A stretch of 64,000 bases of DNA from Luteimonas fraxinea. GTDB taxonomy: Bacteria; Pseudomonadota; Gammaproteobacteria; Xanthomonadales; Xanthomonadaceae. The notes beneath the pieces are model-generated. The model was not told the DNA's origin. It did not search any database and saw only the letters and a list, made by a program, of their open reading frames with translations. A program made the position numbers and the translations under genes. This document shows positions 12,280-22,522 of the stretch, piece after piece; the first letter of the stretch is position 1; each line of letters opens with the position of its first letter. The DNA lies in the NCBI RefSeq assembly GCF_021233355.1, contig NZ_CP089507.1:2357001-2421000 (forward strand), read 5' to 3'.

Positions 12280-12310
12280 CAAAAACCCCGCGCCTTTCGG
12301 CGCGGGGTTC
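12280..12310 (-). terminator. Intrinsic terminator of the ilv attenuator
   Basis: On the minus strand the arms ACCCCGCGCC and GGCGCGGGGT form a perfect 10 bp GC-rich stem with a GAAA tetraloop (12285-12308), followed at once by a run of five U. It lies 35 bases after the stop codon of the branched-chain-rich leader peptide and about 300 bases before ilvC, so by default it would end transcription before the operon. Its left arm, extended to GAACCCCGCGCC (12299-12310), is complementary to two segments inside the leader gene: GGCGCGGGG at 12358-12366 and GGGGTTC at 12349-12355. These would form an antiterminator. Confidence 0.88.
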
Positions 12311-12342
12311 AGGTTCTTTCGACCTTCTGGAGTTTCGTCTTG

Positions 12343-12495
12343 CTACACGAACCCCATCCCCGCGCCATTCCGGACGGTAATAAGGAGTACGAGTACGAGG
12401 AGAATGGCCGAGGTGAGCGCAACCGGCAGGCGCACGTCGCGCACGCGGAGGCGTGCGGCGGTGGCGATCTGGCGGTGGTTGTTGCGCTGCGTCAT
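12343..12495 (-). CDS. ilvL: ilv operon leader peptide (attenuator)
   Basis: A 50-codon frame starts with ATG at 12495 and stops with TAG at 12343. Codons 31-41 encode ILLVLVLLITV: ten of eleven are Ile, Leu or Val, exactly the end products of the operon downstream. Codons 44-49 contain the antiterminator strand GGCGCGGGG/GGGGTTC. If charged branched-chain tRNAs are scarce the ribosome stalls on codons 31-41, leaves that strand free to pair with 12299-12310 and the terminator cannot form. If tRNAs are charged the ribosome runs to the stop, masks the strand and the terminator folds. The arrangement is that of enteric ilvL. No Shine-Dalgarno sequence is present and the promoter lies so close that the mRNA is probably leaderless. 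Confidence 0.88.
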   Translation of the reverse strand: MTQRNNHRQIATAARLRVRDVRLPVALTSAILLVLVLLITVRNGAGMGFV

Positions 12496-12502
12496 GGGGT
12501 CG

Positions 12503-12532
12503 AGAAAAACACGCCCGTGACCGGCGTGTCAA
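12503..12532 (-). promoter_or_regulatory. Promoter of the ilv leader and operon
   Basis: A consensus -35 box TTGACA lies at 12527-12532, directly after the stop codon of the topoisomerase gene. A T-rich weak -10 (TTTTCT, 12503-12508) follows after 18 bases. Transcription would start 6-9 bases later, at or next to the A of the leader ATG (12495), implying a leaderless mRNA. The thr leader has the same box and distance (36 versus 37 bases from box to ATG). Confidence 0.7.
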
Positions 12533-12535
12533 CAG

Positions 12536-13633
12536 TTACTTCGACAACGGTTTGCCCGCCGGTCGCTTGCGATGCCGCTGACGCAACAGCTTCAACGTGG
12601 CCGCTTCCCACTGGCGCTCACCACGTGCGTTGCCCGCCGCGCGCTGCAGTCCGCCATCGCGCCAGGCCTCGTACAACACCGGATCGATGTAGGCCTTGCG
12701 GCACACCGCGACGGTGTTGCCGAGTGCATCGGCGACATCGGCGATGACGATCTTCTCCTGCGTCGCCAGCGCACGCTCGCTGGGCTCGCCGCCTTTTCTG
12801 CCTTCGGGCAGTGGCATCGCCGCGAACCGGCGGAACGCCATCAGCGTGCCGCCCCAGGTGCGGAAATCCTTGGCCGTGAATGCACCGCCCATCGCCTCGC
12901 GCAGATAGTCGTTGACCATGCCGGAGTCGACGCCGTGGCGTTCGCTCTCGTCGTCGACATACTGGAACAACGCTTGGCCCGGCAGCTGCTGCACCTTGCG
13001 CACCAGTGCGGTCAGCTTCGCGTCGTCGAGTTCGATCTCCTGTTCCTGCCCGCTCTTGCCGCGGAACTTCAAACGCGCGCGGCCGCCGCGCACGAGTTCG
13101 AAATGGCGGTTGCGCAGCGTCGTCAGGCCGAACGAGCCGTTGCTGCGCGTGTAGCTGTCGTTGCCGACGCGCACGAAGGTCTGCGCCATCAGCGAGACGA
13201 CGATCGCGAGCACCTTGTCGCGCTGCATGCCCGGCAGTTTGAGATCGCGGCCCAGTGCACGGCGCAGACGCGGCAGTGCGGTCGCGAACGCGACGATGCG
13301 ATCGAACTTGCCGTGGCCGCGCACCTCGCTCCAGTCCGGGTGATAGCGGTACTGCTTGCGTCCGCGCGCGTCGCGGCCGGTGGCCTGCAGATGTCCGTTC
13401 TCAAGTGCGCAGATCCACACGTTGCGATACGCCGGCGGGATCGCGAGCATGCGCACGCGGTCGAGCGTCGCGCGATCGCGCACGGCCTTGCCATCTGGGT
13501 CGCGATAGCTGAACCCCTTGCCTGCGCGGCGGCGGCTCAGCCCGGGCAGGTCGTCGCTGACCCAGCGCAGGCCCGCGAGGCGCGCAGCGCGCACGTTGTC
13601 GTCATCGTTCACGGATTTGCCCGTCAGCTTCAT
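12536..13633 (-). CDS. DNA topoisomerase IB
   Basis: This 365-residue protein is a bacterial/poxvirus-type topoisomerase IB, which relaxes DNA by a transient 3'-phosphotyrosyl nick. The N-terminal domain shows the GFSYRDPDG and IPPAYRNVWIC motifs. The catalytic domain has KFRGKSG, the DFRTWGGT segment with the catalytic Arg, and the nucleophile Tyr315 in VCRKAYIDP. The length is typical of the bacterial family. It is transcribed in the same direction as the ilv operon, whose promoter starts right after its stop codon, so some read-through into ilvL is possible. Confidence 0.94.
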   Translation of the reverse strand: MKLTGKSVNDDDNVRAARLAGLRWVSDDLPGLSRRRAGKGFSYRDPDGKAVRDRATLDRVRMLAIPPAYRNVWICALENGHLQATGRDARGRKQYRYHPDWSEVRGHGKFDRIVAFATALPRLRRALGRDLKLPGMQRDKVLAIVVSLMAQTFVRVGNDSYTRSNGSFGLTTLRNRHFELVRGGRARLKFRGKSGQEQEIELDDAKLTALVRKVQQLPGQALFQYVDDESERHGVDSGMVNDYLREAMGGAFTAKDFRTWGGTLMAFRRFAAMPLPEGRKGGEPSERALATQEKIVIADVADALGNTVAVCRKAYIDPVLYEAWRDGGLQRAAGNARGERQWEAATLKLLRQRHRKRPAGKPLSK

Positions 13634-13746
13634 GAGCGGCTGATAACAAGCGCAGGATCAGTGCCTCGTGAACAGGATGCGCTTCACCCTCCCGGCACGC
13701 AGGCGTTCGCACACTCTGGCCACACAAATGCACGAGGAACACCGCC

Positions 13747-14103
13747 ATGAAGACGATGCACAAGGCCCTGATGGGCGCCGCGATTGCCGGCTCGATGCTG
13801 ATCTCGGGCACGGCTGTTGCGCAGCAGATGCAGGAACGCGGCGAGCAGACGGTCGCTGCGAAGTCGGACTCGGATCAGCCGGTGTCCGATACGTGGATCA
13901 CCACGAAGGTCAAGGCCGATCTGCTCGCGTCGAGCGACGTCGCCGGCCTCGACATCGGTGTCGAGACCACCAACGGCACCGTCAGCCTGTCGGGCGATGT
14001 CGACTCGCAGGCGCAGATCGATCGCGCAAAAGCGATCGCTGGCGAGATCGAAGGCGTCAAGCGCGTCGACAGCGCCCAGCTGAAGGTCGGTCCGGCGAAC
14101 TGA
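13747..14103 (+). CDS. Periplasmic BON-domain protein
   Basis: The 118-residue product has a signal peptide (MKTMHKALMGAAIAGSMLIS, cleavage probably after AVA near residue 25). One BON domain covers roughly residues 45-115, with the pattern DTWITTKVKADLLAS, then VETTNGTVSLSGDVDSQ and a final VKRVDSAQLKV. BON proteins such as OsmY act in the periplasm, often in osmotic or envelope stress, and are thought to bind membranes or proteins. The ATG is preceded by AGGAAC. It stands alone and convergent with thrC, ending at a strong shared hairpin. Precise role unknown. Confidence 0.85.
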   Translation: MKTMHKALMGAAIAGSMLISGTAVAQQMQERGEQTVAAKSDSDQPVSDTWITTKVKADLLASSDVAGLDIGVETTNGTVSLSGDVDSQAQIDRAKAIAGEIEGVKRVDSAQLKVGPAN

Positions 14104-14130
14104 CGCCGAAGCGATCCGCATGACCTCGAG

Positions 14131-14158
14131 GCCTCCCGCATCTGCGGGAGGCCTTTTC
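14131..14158. terminator. Terminator between BON gene and thrC
   Basis: Perfect arms GCCTCCCGCA (14131-14140) and TGCGGGAGGC (14143-14152) are followed by CCTTTTCGTTT on the plus strand. It ends the BON gene; with thrC converging from the right it may serve both, though the U-run is only good on the plus strand. Confidence 0.85.
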
Positions 14159-14181
14159 GTTTGCGGTGTCCGCAGATTTTC

Positions 14182-15477
14182 TCAGCGTTGTGCTGCGAGC
14201 AACACCTGTTCCAGCGCATCGCTGTCGTTGTGCATCGGCGCGCTTGTCGCTGGACGCGACAGGCAGTCGGCCAGTGACGCCGGCAGCGCCATCGTGTGAC
14301 CGACCAGCGGTTCGACGATGGTGTCGAACTTCGCAGGGTGCGCAGTCGCCACCACCGCCCAGTCGCGGGTATCACTATCCGCGCGCAGGGCTTCGAGTAG
14401 GTGCAGACCCGTCGCGGTATGCGGGCAGGGCACGATGCCGTGACGTGCGGGCGCGGTCTGGATCGTCGTGCGGATGGTGGCGTCGTCCACCGAGCGCGCG
14501 ACGAACGCGGCGCGCAATGCAGCGTCGTCGGCATGCCAGTGGCGCAACCGTTCGAAGTTGCTCGGTGCGCCGACGTCCATCGCGTTCGCGAGTGTGGCGC
14601 GCGTGGGCTGTGCGTCGTACGCCGCGCCACCGAAGAAGCGCGGCAACGTGTCGTTGGCGTTGCAGGCCAGACGGATATCGCCGAGCGGCGCGCCCATCGC
14701 GCGCGCCACGAATGCGGCCGACGCATTGCCCAGATTGCCGGTCGGCACGATGAGATTGAGCACGTGTCCGGTCGCGGCATGGTGGTGTGCAGCGGCGTGC
14801 GCGTAGTACGCGGCCTGCGGCAACAGGCGGCCGAGACTGATGCTGTTGGCGGTGCCCAAAGAGATGCGCGCGCGCAGGGCCGGATCCGACAGCGCCCGCT
14901 TCGCGAGTCGCTGGCAGTCGTCGAAACTGCCGTCAACGCGATACGCGTGCACGTTGTCGCCCCAGCATTCCAGGCCATGCGCCTGGCGCGGTGACACGCG
15001 CCCGTCTGGATACAGGATCACGACCGAGAATCCGGGTCGGCGGTGGAACGCGGAGGCGACGGCTGCGCCGGTATCGCCCGAGGTCGCCACGAGGATCGTC
15101 GTGTCTGGCGCTGCGGGATCACGCAGTGCACCGAGCGCGCCCGCGAGGAAGCGGGCGGCGTAGTCCTTGAACGCCGCGGTCGGCCCGTGGAACAGCTCGA
15201 GCAGATGATCGCCCGGACCTGCGAGCGGAGGCAGCGGCGCATCGAACGCGAAGGCCGTTGCACAGAGATCGGCGAGTTGCGATTCGATACGCGAGCCGGC
15301 GAACCACGGCGCGAGCGTGGCGATGGCGGTGTCGACGAGCGTCGCGCGCGGGGTGACGAGATCGATCGTCGGAATCGACTCGGGCACGTACAGACCACTA
15401 TCCGGTGCGAGACCGGCGACGAGCGCATCGTCGATGCCGACTGCAGGTGCGTCGCCGCGGGTGCTGACGAACTTCAT
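14182..15477 (-). CDS. thrC: Threonine synthase
   Basis: ThrC converts O-phosphohomoserine to threonine with PLP, the last step of the pathway. The 431-residue product starts with the typical MKFVSTRG, has the PLP lysine in [15 protein letters not shown], and shows the [28 protein letters not shown] and [12 protein letters not shown] motifs of the family. The ATG at 15477 overlaps the stop of thrB (ATGA). It is the last gene of the thrABC operon, and its product feeds ilvA in the neighbouring operon. Confidence 0.96.
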   Translation of the reverse strand: MKFVSTRGDAPAVGIDDALVAGLAPDSGLYVPESIPTIDLVTPRATLVDTAIATLAPWFAGSRIESQLADLCATAFAFDAPLPPLAGPGDHLLELFHGPTAAFKDYAARFLAGALGALRDPAAPDTTILVATSGDTGAAVASAFHRRPGFSVVILYPDGRVSPRQAHGLECWGDNVHAYRVDGSFDDCQRLAKRALSDPALRARISLGTANSISLGRLLPQAAYYAHAAAHHHAATGHVLNLIVPTGNLGNASAAFVARAMGAPLGDIRLACNANDTLPRFFGGAAYDAQPTRATLANAMDVGAPSNFERLRHWHADDAALRAAFVARSVDDATIRTTIQTAPARHGIVPCPHTATGLHLLEALRADSDTRDWAVVATAHPAKFDTIVEPLVGHTMALPASLADCLSRPATSAPMHNDSDALEQVLLAAQR

Positions 15478-16439
15478 GCGACGTCTCCATCGAGCAGATC
15501 GGCGCGTGGACCGGCGACCGGCGAAACATAGGCCTGCGCTTCGATGCCGGCATCGGTGAAGCCTGCGCGCATTGCAGGTGCGGCGCGTTCGGCCGCCTCG
15601 CGCGAATCGAACCACGCGAACACGCTGGGTCCGCCACCGGAAATGCTCGCGCCCAGCGCGCCGTTCGCGAGCGCCGCGGCTTTGACCGCTGCGAAGCCGG
15701 GAATCAGCGGCGCGCGGCGGGGTTCGACCAGCACGTCGTGCAGGCCGGCACGGATCAGTTCGCGATCGCCGCGCTGCAGGCCGGTCAGGAACAGGGCCAG
15801 ATGCGTGCTGTGGGTCACCACGTCGTGCAGCGCGTACGGGTCCTCCAGCACCGCGCGCGAGCGGCGCGTTTCCAGCACCTGGTCCGGATGCACGACCACC
15901 GCGAACAGCCAGTCGGGCACGTCGAGTGCGATGAGCCGATCGGCGGTCGACAGCGTCACGCCGCCGAGCAGCATCGGCGCGACGTTGTCGCCGTGGCGCG
16001 CGCCCGAGGCGACCGATTCGCCGTCGAGCGCGAACGGATACAGCGCCTCGCGCGACAGCGGCGCATCGAGCAGCGCATTCGCCGCGACCAGCGCCGCGAC
16101 GCAGGACGCCGCGGAACCACCCAGCCCAGAGCCGAGTGGAATGCCTTTCTCCAGCGTCAGGGCGAAGCCGAACGGCAGCGATAACGCGGCACGCAACGAT
16201 TGCAATGCGCGGCCGGCAGTGTTGTCGGGCGCGTGCAGCGGCAGGCGATCTGCGCCTTCGACCGCTCCGCCGATGGACTCGATGTGCACGTCCGGCGCGC
16301 TGATGCGGCGCACGTGGGCGATGTCGCGCGGGCCGTCGATGACATGACCGAGCACATCGAACCCCACGCCGATGTTGCCGACGCTCGCGGGTGCGAACGC
16401 GCGTGCGTGCATGTCTCTGGAATCGGGTCTCCGGCTCAT
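15474..16439 (-). CDS. thrB: Homoserine kinase
   Basis: ThrB phosphorylates homoserine and belongs to the GHMP kinase family. The P-loop-like motif [19 protein letters not shown] is clear, as are the N-terminal [17 protein letters not shown] and the C-terminal [13 protein letters not shown]. Two starts are possible. The ATG at 16439 overlaps the thrA stop as ATGA, matching the thrB-thrC junction, and is preferred (321 residues); the ATG at 16412 gives [12 protein letters not shown], nine residues shorter and closer to the usual family N-terminus. Confidence 0.95.
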   Translation of the reverse strand: MSRRPDSRDMHARAFAPASVGNIGVGFDVLGHVIDGPRDIAHVRRISAPDVHIESIGGAVEGADRLPLHAPDNTAGRALQSLRAALSLPFGFALTLEKGIPLGSGLGGSAASCVAALVAANALLDAPLSREALYPFALDGESVASGARHGDNVAPMLLGGVTLSTADRLIALDVPDWLFAVVVHPDQVLETRRSRAVLEDPYALHDVVTHSTHLALFLTGLQRGDRELIRAGLHDVLVEPRRAPLIPGFAAVKAAALANGALGASISGGGPSVFAWFDSREAAERAAPAMRAGFTDAGIEAQAYVSPVAGPRADLLDGDVA

Positions 16440-18955
16440 GCGTGACGCCATCCGGTGCGCGCGCCGAGCGCGTGCGCAATCGCGAGCACGTCGCCGAAGA
16501 CACCGGCGGCGGTGACCTGCGGGCCGGCGCCCGGGCCCTGCACGACCAGCGGATTCTCGGCGTAACGGGCAGTGGTGAACTGGACGAGGTTGTCGGTCAG
16601 GCGGGTATGCATGCACGCATGATCGGCGGGAAGTGCGCGCACGCCAACACTCGCGTCGCTCCCGGCGCCGAGCCGGGCGATGTGGCGCAGCCCGCACCCG
16701 GCCGCGCGCGCGGCATCCAGACGCGCCTGCATCGGCGCATCGAGTTCGGTCAGGCGATCGAGGAACACGTCCAGCGGCACCTCGCGCAGCGCTTCGGGCA
16801 CCAGGCTTTCGACGTCGACATCCGCCAGCGACAGCGGCCGGCCGGCTTCGCGGGCGAGGATCACCAGTTTGCGGGCGACATCCAGCCCGGACAGGTCGTC
16901 GCGCGGGTCGGGCTCGGTGTAACCGAGTGCACGCGCTTCGCGCACGAGGTCGGAGAACGGCCGGCTGCCGTCGAAGCTGTTGAACAGCCACGCCAGCGTG
17001 CCCGACAGCATGCCGTCGATCGCATGTAGCGTGTCGCCCGTGTCGAGCAGATTGCGCAGCGTCACGATGACCGGCAGGCCCGCACCCACTGTGGCCTCGT
17101 ACAGGAAGCGGCTGTGGCCTGTGACGCGCGCGTCTGCGATCCGTGCATACCGCTGCCAGTCGCCGCTGCCGGCGTGCTTGTTCGGGGTGACGACGTGGAT
17201 GCCGGCGGCGAGCCACTCCGCGTACTTCGCCGCGACGACATCGCTGGCACTGCAGTCGACGATCATCGCGTGCGGCAGGTGGTCGGCGCGGACGTGCGTG
17301 GCGAAGGCGTCGAGATCACAGGCGTCCGCGTGGTCGTCGAGCATGGCGCCCGCGGTGTCCGGATCGAGCGCGGCGTCGCCAAGATGCATGCGCCGGCTGC
17401 TGGCGACTGCGCGCAGGCGCAGGTCGACACCGGCGCGCGCACGCAGGGCCGGGATCACCTCGGCCAGCTGCGCCAGCAGCGCGCGGCCGACGTTGCCGGG
17501 GCCGATGACGCCCACTGAGACCGTCTGCGGCGACAGCCAGAACGCGGCGTGCGCGGCGCGCAAGGCGCGCGTGGCGTCGTCCTGCGCGATCGCGACCGAG
17601 ATGTTGCGCTCGCTCGCGCCCTGGGCGATCGCGCGGATGTTCACGCGGGCCTGCGCCAGCCCGTCGAACAGGCGCGCCGCAACGCCCTGGCTGCCGACCA
17701 TACCGTCGCCAACCGCTGCGAGCACGCACAGGTCCGTCGTCACCGCGACACCTTGTGCCTGTCCTTCGGCGATGGCATCGGCGAAGGCTTCGACAATCGC
17801 GTCATGGCCGCGCGTCGCCTGCTCGGCGCGTACCACGCAGCAGATCGAATGCTCGGACGACCCCTGCGAAATCATCGTCACCGACACGCCGGCGCCGTGC
17901 AGCGCCGCGAACATGCGCTCGGCCATGCCGGGCACGCCGACCAGGCCGTTGCCGACGAGTTCGAGCACCGCGACATCGCGCACCAGGCTCAGGCCCTTGA
18001 CCGGCGACGCCGCGGGGGCGGCCTCCAGCGCGATCAAGGTGCCCGGCGCCGCTGGATTGCGACTGTTGCGGATGCGCACCGGCGTGCCGCGCGACTGCAC
18101 CGGCGCCAGCGTCTGCGGATGCAGCACCTTGGCGCCGAAATAGGCGAGTTCGCAGGCCTCCGCATAGGACATCGCGTCGAGGCACACGGCGTCGGGGACG
18201 AGGCGCGGATCGGCGGACAGCACGCCGTCGACATCGGTCCAGATCGTCAACGCATCGGCATCGAACAGGTTGGCGAAGATCGCCGCGGAATAGTCGCTGC
18301 CGTTGCGGCCCAGCGTGGTGTCGAGGCCTTCGGCATCGCGCGCGACGAAGCCGGTGATCACCACATCGCGTGCGCCGTGGGCGAGGCGCCAGGTGGCGAG
18401 CCGCGTGCGGCTGGCGTCCCAGTCGACCACGGCGCCCATTTCGGCGGCGTGGACGACCAGGACATCGCGCGCATCGAGGCGGTGCCAGTCCGGGCCGAGC
18501 GCGGCCTGGGCGAGTCGGGACGAGAGCTGTTCGCCGCAGCCGTGGATGCGCGCGAGGCGGGGGTCCCGTGCGTGCGGATCGGCACCGGATGCGTGGTCCT
18601 GCAGATCGCGGGCCAGCGTGGCGAACTCCGCTTCGAGCGCAGTGTGCAGTGGACCGCCGGCTTCGGATTCGAATGCATCCGCCGTTTCGAGATGGCGCTG
18701 GCGCAGTGCGTCCCAGCCCGGCTTCCAGTCCTCGCCGGCGGCGGCCGCATCGCCGAGTGCGACCATCGCGTTCGTGGTGCCGGCCATCGCCGAGACCACG
18801 ACCGGGCGCAGGCGCGCGTCGGCGCGCACGAGCGCGGCGAGTCTGCCGATATGCGCGGCATCGGCCAGGCTGCTGCCGCCGAACTTGTGCACGTGGCAGG
18901 CGAGCGCGGGCGATGCCGCGGGAACGGGTGGAGCGAGCGGCGCAACAGCGGACAT
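16436..18955 (-). CDS. thrA: Bifunctional aspartate kinase / homoserine dehydrogenase
   Basis: ThrA catalyses the first and third steps of threonine synthesis. The kinase part begins with KFGGSSL (residues 24-30), two ACT domains for threonine feedback cover roughly 325-465, and the homoserine dehydrogenase part begins with the NAD(P)-binding [13 protein letters not shown] (481-493). The 839-residue length is slightly above enteric ThrA (820). The start was set at the ATG at 18955 because AGGAG lies seven bases before it; the ATG at 18970 upstream actually contains that Shine-Dalgarno sequence (ATGAGGAG) and is less likely. It heads thrABC and follows a Thr/Ile-rich leader peptide. Confidence 0.95.
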   Translation of the reverse strand: MSAVAPLAPPVPAASPALACHVHKFGGSSLADAAHIGRLAALVRADARLRPVVVSAMAGTTNAMVALGDAAAAGEDWKPGWDALRQRHLETADAFESEAGGPLHTALEAEFATLARDLQDHASGADPHARDPRLARIHGCGEQLSSRLAQAALGPDWHRLDARDVLVVHAAEMGAVVDWDASRTRLATWRLAHGARDVVITGFVARDAEGLDTTLGRNGSDYSAAIFANLFDADALTIWTDVDGVLSADPRLVPDAVCLDAMSYAEACELAYFGAKVLHPQTLAPVQSRGTPVRIRNSRNPAAPGTLIALEAAPAASPVKGLSLVRDVAVLELVGNGLVGVPGMAERMFAALHGAGVSVTMISQGSSEHSICCVVRAEQATRGHDAIVEAFADAIAEGQAQGVAVTTDLCVLAAVGDGMVGSQGVAARLFDGLAQARVNIRAIAQGASERNISVAIAQDDATRALRAAHAAFWLSPQTVSVGVIGPGNVGRALLAQLAEVIPALRARAGVDLRLRAVASSRRMHLGDAALDPDTAGAMLDDHADACDLDAFATHVRADHLPHAMIVDCSASDVVAAKYAEWLAAGIHVVTPNKHAGSGDWQRYARIADARVTGHSRFLYEATVGAGLPVIVTLRNLLDTGDTLHAIDGMLSGTLAWLFNSFDGSRPFSDLVREARALGYTEPDPRDDLSGLDVARKLVILAREAGRPLSLADVDVESLVPEALREVPLDVFLDRLTELDAPMQARLDAARAAGCGLRHIARLGAGSDASVGVRALPADHACMHTRLTDNLVQFTTARYAENPLVVQGPGAGPQVTAAGVFGDVLAIAHALGARTGWRHA

Positions 18956-18973
18956 CGGAGAACTCCTCATGGA

Positions 18974-19069
18974 GCTCCGCAGCCGGCAGGGTCGGGACGT
19001 GGCGTCCGCACCCCGGGTCGGGATGCGGAGCGGGCGGTCAGATCAACTGGCGGCGCGCGTCCACATCCC
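18974..19069 (-). promoter_or_regulatory. Competing RNA structures between thr leader and thrA
   Basis: The region holds overlapping complementary segments. GGGATGTGG at the end of the leader gene (19061-19069) can pair over 9 bp, with one wobble, with CCACGTCCC (18994-19002). The latter can instead fold back on GGACG just before it. TCCGCA and TGCGGA (19024-19029, 19005-19010) form a further hairpin, while GCTCCGCA (19024-19031) can pair with TGCGGAGC (18974-18981), right before the thrA ribosome-binding site. No U-rich terminator follows, so control would be by masking the thrA start or by a factor-dependent terminator. The mutually exclusive pairings parallel the ilv attenuator. Confidence 0.55.
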
Positions 19070-19195
19070 GTGGCCGGTGGTACCGGTGCCGGTAATGGTG
19101 CCGCGCGTGGTGATGGACGCCGCGTCCGCACGCACGCCGAGGGTCGCCGGGGTGGCGATCAGGCGGGCAGTGCGAAGGTTGGTGCGGTGCGTCAT
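19043..19195 (-). CDS. thrL: thr operon leader peptide
   Basis: A 50-codon frame runs from ATG at 19195 to TGA at 19043. Codons 28-40 read ITTRGTITGTGTT: seven Thr and two Ile in thirteen, the same bias as enteric ThrL, and threonine and isoleucine are the end products that control thrABC there. It lies directly upstream of thrA, and its last codons contain a strand that can pair with the RNA before thrA. Like the ilv leader it has exactly 50 codons, starts ATGACGCA, lacks a Shine-Dalgarno sequence and sits 36 bases from TTGACACGCC. It is too biased and too well placed to be a chance frame. Confidence 0.85.
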   Translation of the reverse strand: MTHRTNLRTARLIATPATLGVRADAASITTRGTITGTGTTGHGMWTRAAS

Positions 19196-19201
19196 TTCTG
19201 C

Positions 19202-19231
19202 AGAGGATCACGGCGTCGCGCGGCGTGTCAA
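19202..19231 (-). promoter_or_regulatory. Promoter of the thr leader and operon
   Basis: A perfect -35 TTGACA lies at 19226-19231. The -10 is poor (TCCTCT at 19202-19207, or nearby bases after TG). The spacing to the leader ATG (36 bases from box to A) implies a start of transcription at or beside the ATG. The first eleven bases, TTGACACGCCG, are identical to those of the ilv promoter. Confidence 0.65.
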
Positions 19232-19342
19232 CGGTTTTCGCGGTAACGATCGAAGCAGGCGCACGCGCCCGGCGCGATGCGTGAGAGACAGGAAGCGGTA
19301 TCCGGTATTGGGCAAGCGCGCGCTTCATGCTCTAATCCGCGC

Positions 19343-21412
<2,070 letters not shown>

Positions 21413-21535
21413 ATGCACGGCGGCCGGATGAACCGTTCCTCTGGCCGTCGCATCCGCGCGACACTGCACCCCGTATGTTCAGTAACGGTATCGGGACAGC
21501 GCGTCACGATCCGCCCCAGAACAGGGAGATCCGAT

Positions 21536-22132
21536 ATGAAGACTTCGACGTCCCGCGTCGCCGCATGGCTCGTGGCGCTCTGCAGCCTCGTGCTGCTGGC
21601 GGGCTGTGCCACCGGCCCCCGCATCACCACCGAGGCCGATCCGCGTGCCCACTTTTCGGCGTACCGCACCTGGTCCTTCTACACGCCGCTGGCGATAGAG
21701 AAGGAAGGCTACGAAACCCAGACCAGCGAGATCGCCAAGGCGGCGGTGCGCGCCGAGATGGAGCGCCGCGGCTATCGCTACAGCGAATCCAATCCGGACC
21801 TGTGGGTGAACATCAACGCCTACATGGAACGTCGTACCGACGTCAGCAGCTACCCGACGGTCGACTACGCGTACTACTACAGCTATCGCGCCCGCGGTTA
21901 TTTCGCGGTGCCGTACTGGAACGAGCGCACGAGCGTGTACCGCTACACCGAGGGCACGATGAACGTCGACCTGGTCGATGCGCGCGCGAAGCGTCTGGTG
22001 TGGGAAGGCATCGCGGTCGGCCGCGTGTCCAACAACAAGCCGGACCAGCGTGCCCAGCGGATCAATTCGACGATCGCCGAGATCTTCGCGAACTATCCGC
22101 ACCAGGCCGGCGCACGCGCCCAGGCGATGTAA
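21536..22132 (+). CDS. DUF4136-type lipoprotein
   Basis: The 198-residue product begins with a lipoprotein signal ending LVLLAGC, where Cys24 would be lipidated. The mature part fits the DUF4136 family: it opens with a strand of the type HFSAYRTWSFYTP, and later carries TEGTMNVDLVDARAKRLVWEG, a hallmark of the family. These are outer-membrane or periplasmic lipoproteins of unknown function. GGAG lies eight bases before the ATG. It follows thiC by 123 bp without an obvious terminator and ends at a strong bidirectional terminator. Confidence 0.85.
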   Translation: MKTSTSRVAAWLVALCSLVLLAGCATGPRITTEADPRAHFSAYRTWSFYTPLAIEKEGYETQTSEIAKAAVRAEMERRGYRYSESNPDLWVNINAYMERRTDVSSYPTVDYAYYYSYRARGYFAVPYWNERTSVYRYTEGTMNVDLVDARAKRLVWEGIAVGRVSNNKPDQRAQRINSTIAEIFANYPHQAGARAQAM

Positions 22133-22155
22133 GCCGGGCGCGTCATTGCAGCGAC

Positions 22156-22187
22156 GAAAAAAACGGGCCTTGCGGCCCGTTTTTTTT
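22156..22187. terminator. Bidirectional terminator
   Basis: ACGGGCC (22163-22169) and GGCCCGT (22174-22180) form the stem with a TTGC loop, with eight A before it and eight T after it. It ends the DUF4136 gene on the plus strand and the immunity gene at 22202 on the minus strand. Confidence 0.92.
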
Positions 22188-22201
22188 GTGCGATGCAGGC
22201 T

Positions 22202-22507
22202 TCAGTCGGCGTCGGTGCGGTCTGCGCCCAGATCCTGCGCAAGCCGCTGCAGCCAGCCGCGCCAGGTGGCACCGTCGCGGGTCGGGTCGTACTCGCTGCC
22301 CAGTGCGGCGATCCGCTCGCCCAACGCGTCTTCGTCGAGTCCTTCGCCTAGCAGCGCCTCGGCCTCGGCGCGCGCGCGCGACACCTGCTCCGGTGCCTCG
22401 CTGCCGCGGTAATAGGCGATCACCGCCTCCGGCGTGTCGTGCTCCACCGCCCAATCCTGATGGAAGTAGGCGGCGAGGAAGTTTTCCAGCGTTGGATAGG
22501 CGCTCAT
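22202..22507 (-). CDS. CdiI-type immunity protein (CdiI_2-like)
   Basis: This 101-residue acidic protein starts MSAYPTLENFLAAYFHQDW, the characteristic opening of a family of contact-dependent growth inhibition immunity proteins. The following EHDTPEAVIAYY and the C-terminal EYDPTRDGATWRGWL also fit. It would bind and block the toxin encoded just upstream. The gene starts 15 bp after the toxin stop codon on the same strand, the usual toxin-then-immunity order. No signal peptide, so it acts in the cytoplasm, where the RNase would otherwise cut RNA. Family recognition is from motif memory only. Confidence 0.72.
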   Translation of the reverse strand: MSAYPTLENFLAAYFHQDWAVEHDTPEAVIAYYRGSEAPEQVSRARAEAEALLGEGLDEDALGERIAALGSEYDPTRDGATWRGWLQRLAQDLGADRTDAD

Positions 22508-22522
22508 CGGGGCGTCGACTCG

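Noticed and set aside
18955..18970. ATG at 18970 as the thrA start
   Set aside because: This ATG overlaps the AGGAG ribosome-binding site placed seven bases before the ATG at 18955, so the latter is favoured; the first five residues would add nothing to the family alignment.
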